A stretch of 64,000 nucleotides of DNA, from the NCBI GenBank assembly GCA_910578035.1, contig CAJTOB010000008.1, positions 5,612-69,611 on the forward strand, written 5' to 3'. This document shows, one piece after another, positions 41,877 to 52,641 of this stretch. A model generated the notes under the pieces. It was given only the letters and a program-made list of their open reading frames with translations. It searched no databases and was not told where the DNA came from. Each line of letters opens with the position of its first letter. The stretch's first letter is position 1. This DNA comes from an uncultured Muribaculaceae bacterium. GTDB lineage: Bacteria; Bacteroidota; Bacteroidia; Bacteroidales; Muribaculaceae. The position numbers were made by a program, and so were the translations under genes.

Positions 41877-44357
41877 ATGAAAAAAACTATCATTATCACA
41901 GCCGCCGCAGCCGCTTTCTGCGCAATGGGCGCAGGCGCTCAGTCGTGGCTGACACCCGAAGTCGACAGACAGGCAAAAGAAATCCTGTCGAAGATGACCG
42001 ACAGTGAAAAACTCGAATTCGTAGGCGGAGTCGACGCCATGTATATCCGCGACATTCCCCGTCTGGGCGTGCGCCGCATGAAGATGTCGGACGGCCCGCA
42101 GGGCCTGGGCACACACAGCCTCTCGACAGCCTATCCGGCCACCATCATGCTCACCGCCACATGGAACGAAGACCTTGCCCGCGAATATGGCCGTTCGCTC
42201 GGCCGCGACGCCCGTGCCCGCGGGGTAGACATACTTCTCGGACCGGCTGTAAACATATATCGCGCGCCGATGTGCGGCCGAAACTTCGAGTATATGGGCG
42301 AAGACCCTTATCTGGCCTCGCGAACTGCCGTGAACTACATCGACGGCGTGCAGTCGCAGGAGGTTATGGCGACAATCAAGCACTTCTTCGGAAATAACTC
42401 CGACTACGACCGCCACAAGATAAGCAACGACATCGACGAGCGTACAATCAACGAAATATATTTTCCGGCGTTCAAAGCGGCCGTGCAGGAAGCCGAATCG
42501 GGAGCACTCATGACGAGCTACAACCTCGTCGACGGCGTGTATACCACCGAATCGCCCTGGCTGCTCAAAGATGTGCTCCGCGACAAGTGGGGCTTCAAAG
42601 GCGTCGTAATGTCCGACTGGGGCGCTACACACCACTGCCTGCCCGCCGTTGACGGCGGCCTTGACCTGGAAATGCCCGACGCGAAATACATGAACCCCGC
42701 CGACCTCGCATACCACATCAAGACGGGTCATATATCGATGAAACAAATCGACGAGAAAGTGCTCAACATACTGCGCCCGGCAATCGCCTTCGGAGCGCTC
42801 GAAAACCGAGGCGCCGACAAGAGCATACCTCTCGACGACCCCGAATCGGTAGCCACAGCCCTCAAAGTGGCTCAGGAAGGTATGGTGCTTCTCAAGAACA
42901 GCAAGAACATACTGCCGCTCAATGCGAAGAAATATAAAAAAATAATGGTTGCCGGTAAGAACGCCACCGGCTATGTGCGCGGCGGCGGCAGCGGCAATGT
43001 CAACCCCATACACTATGTGAGCGCTTTCGACGGCATCAAGGCCGCATGCGAGGCCCGCGGTATCGAAGTGGAGCTTATCGACGAACTTGACTACCGCCCC
43101 GACATCATGCGCTCAGGCAAAGACCTGGCCGACAAGGGTCTCAAGGCCGAGTACTTCGGCAACATGAGACTCGAGGGCAAGCCCGTCGGCACCGCCACCG
43201 AAAACAAGATTCTTTACTCCTGGGGCAATGGACCGGAAATTGCCGGAATGCCCGCACAGCAGTACTCGGTGCGCTGGAGCGGCACAGTAGTACCCGACGT
43301 GACAGGCGAATATGTATTCACCGTGGGCGCCGACGACGGTTATCGCTTCATGCTTGGCGGCGAGACACTTGTTGACGACTGGAAAAACGGCGCATTCCGC
43401 AGCAAAACATTCCGCAAGCATCTCGAAGCGGGCAAAAAATACGACATCTGCCTCGAATACTATCAGGATGGCGGCTCGGCTGCCGTACAACTCACCTGGG
43501 ACCGCATAGGCAACAACGACCGCCGCCTCGAAAAGAAACTGTCCGAAGCCGACCTCGTTGTGGCCTGCATAGGACACAATTCCGACTCCGAAGCCGAAGA
43601 CAGCGACCGCTCGTTCGAACTTCCGGCCTCCGACGCCGCCCTCATGAGCAGTCTCGCCAAATGCCGCAGGCCCGTCATTGCGGTAGTCAACGCCGGCGGC
43701 GCGGTCGAAATGCAGGGCTGGGAGCCCACTGTCAACGCCCTCCTCTGGAACTGGTATGCAGGTCAGGAGAGCGGACGCGCCCTTGCCGACGTGCTCTTCG
43801 GCGAAGTCAATCCTTCGGGCAAGCTGCCGATGACCTTCGAGAAGCGCTGGGAAGACAACCCCGCCTATAACAGCTATCACGACCCCGACGGCGACAAGCA
43901 CGTGGCCTATACCGAGGGCATTTTCACAGGCTACCGCGGCTACGACAAGCTCGGACGCGAAGTGCAGTGCCCCTTCGGCTACGGTCTGTCGTACACCACA
44001 TTCCTTCTCTCCGACGTGAAAGTATCAGCTCCCGACGCCAATGGCTGTGTCGAGGTCAGCTGCCGCCTCACCAACACCGGAAAACGCGCCGGTGCAGAGG
44101 TGGTTCAGGCCTACGTAGGCAAGGACGCCTCCGACCAGGCCAAGGCCGAGCGCCCCGTCAAGGAGCTGCGAGGCTATAAGAAAGTATATCTCGAACCCGG
44201 CAAGAGCGCCGTGGTGACGATGACACTTCCTGCCTCGTCTTTTGAATATTACGACGTTGAAAAACACGATTTCACCCGCGACCCGGGCCTCTACAACATA
44301 ATGCTCGGCTTCTCATCGCGCGATATCAAAGCCTCAAGACAGCTCACCGTAAAATGA
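41877..44357 (+). CDS. GH3 beta-glycosidase with inserted PA14 domain
   Basis: An 826-residue exported enzyme. Signal peptide (MKKTIIITAAAAAFCAMGAGAQ), then the GH3 barrel (KMKMSDGPQGLG-like, LLGPAVNIYRAPMCGRNFEYMGEDP, TIKHFFGNNSDYDR) with the nucleophile D247 in VMSDWGATH. The alpha/beta sandwich domain is split by a PA14 module at residues ~421-543 (YSVRWSGTVVPDVTGEYVFT, DDGYRFMLGG), known to form part of the active-site pocket in such proteins. A fibronectin III-like domain ends the protein. The ATG at 41877 is chosen over an open upstream frame because it starts the signal peptide. It overlaps the next gene by 4 bases (ATGA), so the operon continues. Beta-glucosidase or beta-xylosidase/arabinosidase activity is possible. 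Confidence 0.92.
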   Translation: MKKTIIITAAAAAFCAMGAGAQSWLTPEVDRQAKEILSKMTDSEKLEFVGGVDAMYIRDIPRLGVRRMKMSDGPQGLGTHSLSTAYPATIMLTATWNEDLAREYGRSLGRDARARGVDILLGPAVNIYRAPMCGRNFEYMGEDPYLASRTAVNYIDGVQSQEVMATIKHFFGNNSDYDRHKISNDIDERTINEIYFPAFKAAVQEAESGALMTSYNLVDGVYTTESPWLLKDVLRDKWGFKGVVMSDWGATHHCLPAVDGGLDLEMPDAKYMNPADLAYHIKTGHISMKQIDEKVLNILRPAIAFGALENRGADKSIPLDDPESVATALKVAQEGMVLLKNSKNILPLNAKKYKKIMVAGKNATGYVRGGGSGNVNPIHYVSAFDGIKAACEARGIEVELIDELDYRPDIMRSGKDLADKGLKAEYFGNMRLEGKPVGTATENKILYSWGNGPEIAGMPAQQYSVRWSGTVVPDVTGEYVFTVGADDGYRFMLGGETLVDDWKNGAFRSKTFRKHLEAGKKYDICLEYYQDGGSAAVQLTWDRIGNNDRRLEKKLSEADLVVACIGHNSDSEAEDSDRSFELPASDAALMSSLAKCRRPVIAVVNAGGAVEMQGWEPTVNALLWNWYAGQESGRALADVLFGEVNPSGKLPMTFEKRWEDNPAYNSYHDPDGDKHVAYTEGIFTGYRGYDKLGREVQCPFGYGLSYTTFLLSDVKVSAPDANGCVEVSCRLTNTGKRAGAEVVQAYVGKDASDQAKAERPVKELRGYKKVYLEPGKSAVVTMTLPASSFEYYDVEKHDFTRDPGLYNIMLGFSSRDIKASRQLTVK

Positions 44358-46360
44358 AGACAGGACTATCATATATCGCTGCTATAGGCATGCTGACAGC
44401 AGCCTGCGGCACACAGCCGGCCGTAGAGGTATCTACGGTCGACCGCCCGGCGGCAGCCGCCGACACCGGCGCCCTCCGCCCGCTCGTCCTTGAAAAACTG
44501 CCTCTTGGCGCCATAAAGCCCGAAGGCTGGCTCAAAAAACAGCTCGAACTTCAGCGCGACGGCCTCAACGGCCATCTTGCCGAGATTTCGGCATGGCTCG
44601 ACAAAAGCAACAATGCCTGGCTTGTGCCCGGAGCGCATAACGGCTGGGAGGAATCGCCCTACTGGCTGCGCGGCTACAGCCGCCTGGCCTACATTCTCGG
44701 CGACAGCGCAATGGCAGCCGAAGTCCGCACATGGATAGAGCCTATCCTTGCCTCTCAGCGCCCCGACGGCTACTTCGGAGCCGAAAACATAAAGAACGGC
44801 CACCCCGAAGTATGGTCGCAGATGATTGTTCTCGACTGTCTGCAAGGCTACTACGAACATACCGGCGACGAGCGCGTGCTCCCCTTCATGCGCCGCTATT
44901 TCGATTGGGAAATGTCGCTTCCCGACGAGGATTTCCTCGAAGACTACTGGGAAAACTGCCGCGGCGGCGACAATATCTGGTCGGTGATATGGTATTACAG
45001 CAAGACGGGCGATGCTTCGGTCCTTCCGCTCATCGAAAAGATACACCGCAACAACGCCGACTGCACCAACCCGGCCGCCCTGCCGAACTGGCACAATGTG
45101 AACATAGCGCAATACTTCCGCGAACCGGCTGAAGCGAGCCTCCTGACGGGCGACTCCACCCTCATGGCTGCCACATATAATATACACAATCTTGTGCGCC
45201 GCACTTTCGGCCAGGTGCCTGGCGGCATGTTCGGAGCCGACGAGAACGCCCGCATAGGCTATATCGACCCGCGTCAGGGCACCGAGACATGCGGCTTCGC
45301 CGAGCAGATGGCCTCCGACGGTATCATGCTCTCCATCAACGCCGACCCGCTCTGGGCCGAAAATATGGAAGACGTGGCCTTCAACTCGTTCCCGGCCTCG
45401 ATGACCGCCGACCTCAAGGCCCTGCGCTATATCACAGCGCCCAACCAGGCTGTCAGCGACTCCGAGAACCATCACCCCGGCATAGACAACAGAGGCCCGT
45501 TCCTCAACATGAACCCGTTCAGCAGCCGCTGCTGCCAGCATAACCACGGCCTCGGCTGGCCCGCATTCACACAGTCGCTGGCCTATACAACGGCCGACGG
45601 AGGCGTGGCATTCCCCGTATATGCCCCCTGCGTGGCCTCGTTCGGCGGCTTCAGCGTGGCCGAAGACACCCGCTATCCTTTCTCCGACACTCTCCGCTTC
45701 GTTGTATCGGCAGAAAGCCCTGCGACTTTCCCGATGTACTTCCGCATACCGTCGTGGACCAAGGATGCCCGTGTTGCTGTAGACGGCAAAACGCTGTCCT
45801 GCAAGCCCGAGGCCGGCAAATATCTGCGTCTGGAGCGCGAATGGGCCGACGGCGACCGCGTGGAGCTAATCTTCCCGATGGAACTGTCGGTGCGCCGCTG
45901 GGCTGTGAACCAGAACAGTGCGTCGATAGACTACGGCCCCCTCACAATGTCGCTCAAGATAGACGAACGATATGAAAAAGTCGACTCCAAGGCCTCGGCC
46001 ATCGGCGACTCTCACTGGATTGAGGGCGCAGACCCCGAAAAATGGCCGACCTACGAGATATATGCCGACTCACCGTGGAATTATGCCCTCGTTCTGCCCG
46101 AGGACAATTCCACAGCCGGCTTCGAGGTGGTGCGTCTGCCGTGGCCTGCCGACAACCAGCCATTCACCGTAGCCTCAGTGCCCCTCCAGGTCAAGGCCAA
46201 AGGCCGTCTTATACCCTCATGGGGCATTGACTCCACAGGGCTTACCGGCGTACTGCCCTCGCCTGCCGCCGCACGCGCCGCACAGACCGACGACATCACA
46301 CTCGTACCGATGGGCGCAGCCCGTCTCCGCATTTCAGCCTTCCCGACATCAAACGACTAA
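44354..46360 (+). CDS. GH127-like beta-L-arabinofuranosidase (DUF1680) lipoprotein
   Basis: A 668-residue lipoprotein; the lipobox TAAC gives C18. It belongs to the DUF1680 group, with an (alpha/alpha)6 barrel. The four metal/catalytic positions typical of family 127 can be placed: E311 and C313 in TETCGF and C393-C394 in SSRCCQHNHG. In this family a cysteine acts as nucleophile with zinc nearby, so an intact quartet suggests activity. The gene overlaps the GH3 stop by 4 bases and is separated from GH97 by 2 bases, so it is translated within one operon. Beta-L-arabinofuranose is the known sugar of the best-studied members, but related subfamilies take other sugars. Confidence 0.85.
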   Translation: MKTGLSYIAAIGMLTAACGTQPAVEVSTVDRPAAAADTGALRPLVLEKLPLGAIKPEGWLKKQLELQRDGLNGHLAEISAWLDKSNNAWLVPGAHNGWEESPYWLRGYSRLAYILGDSAMAAEVRTWIEPILASQRPDGYFGAENIKNGHPEVWSQMIVLDCLQGYYEHTGDERVLPFMRRYFDWEMSLPDEDFLEDYWENCRGGDNIWSVIWYYSKTGDASVLPLIEKIHRNNADCTNPAALPNWHNVNIAQYFREPAEASLLTGDSTLMAATYNIHNLVRRTFGQVPGGMFGADENARIGYIDPRQGTETCGFAEQMASDGIMLSINADPLWAENMEDVAFNSFPASMTADLKALRYITAPNQAVSDSENHHPGIDNRGPFLNMNPFSSRCCQHNHGLGWPAFTQSLAYTTADGGVAFPVYAPCVASFGGFSVAEDTRYPFSDTLRFVVSAESPATFPMYFRIPSWTKDARVAVDGKTLSCKPEAGKYLRLEREWADGDRVELIFPMELSVRRWAVNQNSASIDYGPLTMSLKIDERYEKVDSKASAIGDSHWIEGADPEKWPTYEIYADSPWNYALVLPEDNSTAGFEVVRLPWPADNQPFTVASVPLQVKAKGRLIPSWGIDSTGLTGVLPSPAAARAAQTDDITLVPMGAARLRISAFPTSND

Positions 46361-46362
46361 CT

Positions 46363-48314
46363 ATGAATAAACTGACAGCATTCTCAATCTTCGCCGCCAT
46401 GGCGTTCACGGCATCGGCCAAAGACTATACGCTCAAATCGCCCTCCGGCAATATCGACGTGACTGTGTCGGTCGATGATTCGATACACTACAGCGTGGCC
46501 CGCGACGGCCGCATAGCCGTGAAAAGTGTAGGCGTAGGCCTGCAGACCGCCGACAAGAATCTCGGCGTAAAACCCTCGGTGAGAAAAGCGCGCCGCAGCA
46601 GCGCCGACCGCATCATAAAGCCCGCAGTGCCTCTTAAACACTCTGAAATCGCCGACAAATACAATCAGCTTACCCTCGACTTCAAGGGCGGATACGGCCT
46701 CGAAATACGCGCCTACGACAACGGCGTGGCACACCGCCTTGTGACATCGCTCAAATCGGACTCTGTGAAGGTGGCTCATGAGAAATTCAACGTCACACTT
46801 GCCGACGGCGCGCAGGCCCACCTGCAGCTGCCCGGCGGATTCAAAACCTCATACGAAGAGCCTTACACGCATAAGAAACTCGCCGACTGGACCGTAGCCG
46901 ACCGCATGTCTACCCTCCCTGCCCTCTTCGAACTGCCCGACGGCACCGATGTGCTCGTATCGGAATGCGACGTCGAAGACTATCCCCACATGTTCCTCAA
47001 AGGCGACGGCAAAGGCGGCTTCTCGGCCACATACCCGAAAGTGCCCCTGCGCTTCGGCCCCGACGGCGACCGCAGTGTCAAGATTCTTGAAGAATCACCC
47101 TATACCGCCCACACAGTCGGCAAGCGCGCATACCCCTGGCGCTTCATGGCTGTAGGCACACCCGCAACCATCATCGAACAGACTTTCACCACACAGCTCG
47201 CACAACCCCGCGCCTTCGACAACACATCGTGGATCAAGCCCGGATTCGTGAGCTGGGAATGGTGGAACGGCGCCACCCCTTACGGCCCCGACGTTGACTT
47301 CGAAGCCGGCTGCAACCTCGAGACATACAAATACTTTATCGACTTCGCCGCAAAATACGGCCTCGAATACATACTCATGGACGAAGGCTGGGCCAAAAGC
47401 ACCCTCGACCCCTATACTCCCAACCCCGATGTAGACCTCATGGAAATCATACGCTATGGCAAGGAAAAAGGCGTAGGCGTGTTCCTGTGGCTCACATGGC
47501 TCGTGACCGAAAACAACTTCGACCTCTTCAAGAAGTTCAAAGACTGGGGTGTGGCCGGTGTGAAAATCGACTTCATGGACCGCAGCGACCAGTGGATGGT
47601 GGATTTCTACGACCGCGTGTGCCGCGAAGCCGCCAAAAACGGCCTGATGGTAGACATGCACGGCTCCTTCAAGCCCGCAGGCCTGGAGCACAAATACCCC
47701 AACCTGCTCTCTTACGAAGGTGTGCGCGGCATGGAGCAGATGGGTGGCTGCCGCCCCGAAAACTCTCTCTATCTGCCCTTCATGCGCAACGCCGTAGGCC
47801 CGATGGACTATACCCCCGGCGCCATGATTTCAACCCAGCCCGAATGCTACGCCTCAAAGCGCCCCAACTCGGCATCTATCGGCACACGTGCTTATCAGAC
47901 TGCCCTCTTCGTTATCTTCGAGAGCGGTATCCAGATGCTCGCCGACAACCCCACGCTCTACCTCCGGAACGACGACTGCACCGAGTTCCTCGCCGCAATA
48001 CCCCAGACCTGGGATGAAACTCGCCTCATCGACGCCAAAATCGGCGACTATGTTGCCATTGCCAAGCGCAAGGGCAACAAGTGGTATGTAGGCGCCATCA
48101 CCGGCGAGGGCGGCAAGTGGCGCACACTCGACCTGCCTCTGGATTTCCTCGACAATGGCCGCAAATACAAGGCTACATGGATTGAGGACGGTATCAACGC
48201 CCCGACCCAGGCCATGGACTACCGCATCAAGAACGGCACTGTCGGCGCCGGCGACACATTCAAAGCCAAAATAGCCCGCAACGGCGGCATCGCCCTCATA
48301 ATCGAACCCGCAGA

Positions 48315-48318
<4 letters not shown>
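46363..48318 (+). CDS. GH97 alpha-glycosidase, retaining (alpha-galactosidase-like) type
   Basis: A 651-residue exported protein. Signal peptide (MNKLTAFSIFAAMAFTASA), a beta-sandwich N-domain, a catalytic barrel (KPGFVSWEWWNGATP, LEYILMDEGWAK) and a C-terminal domain (DFLDNGRKYKATWIEDG). The motif GVKIDFMDRSDQWM places an aspartate, D403, where retaining GH97 enzymes have their nucleophile; inverting SusB-type members have a glutamate-based arrangement elsewhere. Thus the retaining alpha-galactosidase-like subgroup is more likely, an inference from family knowledge. It starts 2 bases after GH127 and overlaps the aldo/keto reductase gene by 4 bases (ATGA). Calcium-binding residues are probable but not individually traced. 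Confidence 0.9.
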
Positions 48319-49312
<994 letters not shown>

Positions 49313-49316
<4 letters not shown>

Positions 49317-52300
49317 AACGCATCTTTTCTGCCATAATAGCCCTTTCGGCACTCTCTGCCGCCGGGGCCACGCATTTCGACGAGCGCTGGATTGCCGACC
49401 AGAATGTGACAGGAGTGAACAAGGAAGACGGTCACACCACGTTCATGCCATACACAAGCAAAGCCGCTCTCATGGCCGACAGCCGCTTCGACACCCCCTG
49501 GGAGGACCCGAAGACGGCTCAGTTCCTCGACCTCAACGGCACATGGAAGTTCCGCTTCGTGCCCGGAACGCCCGAGGGCCCCGGAAAAGCCGATTTCCAG
49601 GCCGCAGACCTCGACGATTCGGCCTGGGATGATATCCGCGTGCCAATGAGCTGGGAAATGGCCGGGAAATACAATAAACCGACCTATAACAACACTTTCT
49701 ATCCCTTCGAGAACACCCCTCCGGCCGCAATGAAAGGCTGGGAGGAACACGGCATAACTGAGCACAACGCCATCGGGTTCTACCGCCGCGACTTCACCAT
49801 GCCCGACGACTGGGCCGGAAAGCGCGTGTTCATTCACTTCGACGGAGTCTACAGCTGCTGCGCGGTGTGGGTCAACGGACGCTTTGCCGGATACTCGCAG
49901 GGCGCCAACAATGTGGCCGAATTCGACATCAGCGCTCTCGCCCGACCGGGCAACAACCAGTTGTCGGTAAAGGTCTACCGCTGGTGCGACGGTTCATATC
50001 TTGAGGCTCAGGACATGTGGCGCCTCAGCGGAATACACCGCGACGTATATCTCTACGCCACACCCCGCACCTTCGTGCGCGACCACTATATCACTGTCGG
50101 CAACCAGAGCGCCGACGGCACTGCCGGAACGCTCGATGTTGCCGTAGAACTTGACAACCGCGACGGCAAAGCCGCCGACAAGACCGTCAAAGTCGAACTC
50201 TACGACGCAGACCGACGCCTGGTGGCCGAAACATCGAAAACGGTGCGCTTCAAAGACAAAAACAAGACCGTACACCTCGCTACAAAGCCTCTGAGCGGAC
50301 TCACGCCGTGGAATGCGGAAAATCCGTATCTCTACAGCGTCGTCGTGCGCCAGTTCGACGGCGATAAGGAAGAAATGGCCTTCGCCACAAAATACGGCTT
50401 CCGCAACATCGCCCTCGTCGATTCGGCCGACCACCACTACTACACCATCAACGGCAAGCGAATCTTCTTCAAGGGCGCCGACATTCACGACACCCACCCT
50501 CTCTACGGACGCCACGTAGACAACGAGACCATGCTCGCCGACATACGCCTGATGAAACAGGCCAATCTCAATACCGTGCGTACCAGCCACTATCCGCGCC
50601 ATGCCAAAATGAACGCGATGATGGACGCATACGGCCTCTACGTGATGGACGAGGCCGACCTCGAATGCCACGGCAACCAGACCCTTACGCGCAACCCCGA
50701 CTGGGAGGGCGCTTTCACAGACCGCAATGTGCGCATGGTGCTCCGCGACCGCAACCATCCTTGCGTCATCTTCTGGTCGCTCGGCAACGAGAACGACTCC
50801 GGCCCCAACATGAGCGCCTGCTACAAGGCCGTGAAGAGCCTCGACAGCCGCTTTGTGCACTGCCACGGCGACAAAGCCTCCGACATGTACTCCGAAATGT
50901 ACACCAGCGTAGACAATGTGCGCCGCCTTATGAAAGGTGCCGACGACGGCCGTCCGTTCTTCATCTGCGAATATGCCCATGCAATGGGGCAGGCCGTAGG
51001 CAACCTCACCGACTACTGGCAGCTCATCGAGAGCAGCACCGGCATTGTCGGCGCGTGCATATGGGATTGGGTCGACCAGGCCATATATGACCCCGCCGCC
51101 ATTCTTGCCGGCAAGACCGTAGACGCCAACGGCTACCACGCATGGACCGGCGGCTACGATTTCGACCCCTGGTTTGACACCCACGCAAACAACGACAAGG
51201 CCTTCCAGGGCAACTTCCTCAACAACGGCATCATAACCCCCGACCGCCGATGGACCTCCAAGCTGGCCGAGGTAAAGAAGGTGTATCAGCACGTGGACTT
51301 CCGCGACTATGCCGACGGACGCCTCACGATAGTGAACAAATATCCGTTCAACGACCTCAACGACAAGTTCTATCTCCGCGGCACCGTGCTTCGCGACGGC
51401 CATGCCGTAGAAGACTTCACGATGCCCGTCTTCGTTGCCGCGCTCGACACTGCCTGCGTCGCCCTGCCGATAAAGACCGTCATAGGGCCCGAGGCCGAAT
51501 ATTCGCTCATCGTCGGCATCTGCCTCAAGGAAGCCAACGCATGGGCCGAAAAGGATTATATGATTGCCGACGAGCAGTTTGCACTCACCCCGCGCGCCGC
51601 TCTGCCCGAGGTAAAGACCGACGGAGCGCTCGCCGTTGCGAGCCGCAAGGTGAAAGGCGACGGATTCGAGATAGAATTCGACGCAAACGGCGCCTTGTGC
51701 AGCTATGTCTATGCCGGACGCCAGCTCATTGCCCGTGCGCCGGAGTACAACGACTTCCGCCGCATCGACAACGACGCCGAGGGCAAGCAGTTTATAGAAA
51801 ATGTGAACCACGGCGGCGACATGCGCTACGACTATGCCGCAACCGGCATCGAAAAGCACACCGTGCACTCGCCCCTGACGCTGCGCGACGGCAAGGCCAC
51901 CCTCGAAATGGGCGCCACAGGCTCGAAAACGGCATACAAGGTGGCATATACCGTCTACCCCGACGGCTCGCTCGACATGAAGGTGACTTTCGACCCGCAG
52001 CGACGCGGCCTGCGCCGCCTCGGCATGGGCATGGCCTTCGCTCCGGGCTTCGAAGAGCTTGAATACTTCGCCAAGGGCCCCTGGACCAACTATAAAGACC
52101 GCCAGACAGGCTCGTATGCACGCTCCTACACCACCACAATCCGCGACATGGTCGACGAAAATACCCACCCGCAGACCTACGGCGACCGCCAGGCCCTGCG
52201 CCGTCTCGTGCTCAAGGACAAGGAAGGCAAGGTAGACCTCGCAATCCACACAGAGGGCGATGTGGCATTCTCCCTCTCGCACTACGACGAAATGGCCTGG

Positions 52301-52513
52301 AACCACGTGACTCACTTCCACCGCCTGCACTGGAGCGACCTCACCGAACACCCCGAGACCTTCGCCCACTTCGACTACTGGCAGCGCGGCATAGGCAACA
52401 ACAGCTGCTTCTCAGACTGCTGCCTGCCCTACTACGAGACACCCTACCCCGGCAACTGGCAGGGCGCCGACGAACTCGGCTACACCCTCCGCTTCGTTCC
52501 GACCTTAAGGTGA
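49313..52513 (+). CDS. GH2 beta-galactosidase, LacZ type
   Basis: A 1066-residue exported enzyme of LacZ layout: signal peptide (MKRIFSAIIALSALSAAGA), sugar-binding jelly roll (SRFDTPWEDPKTAQFLDLNGTWKF-type), two immunoglobulin-like domains, TIM barrel, and a C-terminal beta-galactosidase small-chain domain (DYAATGIEKHTVHSPLTL onward). The acid/base is E493 in LGNENDSG and the nucleophile E553 in FICEYAHAMG. A HVDNETMLADIRLMKQANLNTVRTSHYPRH segment is also typical. It overlaps the reductase gene by 4 bases and ends the GH3-to-GH2 operon; a repeat-rich 128-base gap follows. Beta-galactosidase activity is probable. Confidence 0.93.
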
Positions 52514-52602
52514 GTCGAAAGAGTATTAAGTTAAAAGAGTTAAGATAATAGCTCGGTCGCGCCCACTATTATCTTAACTCCATAAACTCATTACTCCATA
52601 AA
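52513..52602. repeat. dispersed A+T-rich intergenic repeat, copy 2, with 15-bp inverted repeat
   Basis: Starting at the GH2 stop, the sequence is a close reverse-complement of 8513-8543 (with a short insertion) and then turns back: GAGTTAAGATAATAG (52537-52551) / CTATTATCTTAACTC (52566-52580), a perfect 15-bp stem with a 14-base loop. ACTATTATCTTAACTC and AAACCCGAC are the words shared with the first copy before pdxA. It may act as a terminator or processing hairpin, but has no T-run. Confidence 0.65.
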
Positions 52603-52641
52603 CCCGACATCTAAAGTAAAATAAACCCAAACTATCACTAT

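Noticed and set aside
49994..52369. Open frame of 791 codons on the minus strand, antisense to the LacZ-type GH2; a similar 719-codon frame lies at 39406-41565 antisense to GH31.
   Set aside because: Their translations have no domain or signal pattern. They arise from the strong codon bias of G+C-rich genes, which keeps the opposite strand free of stops.
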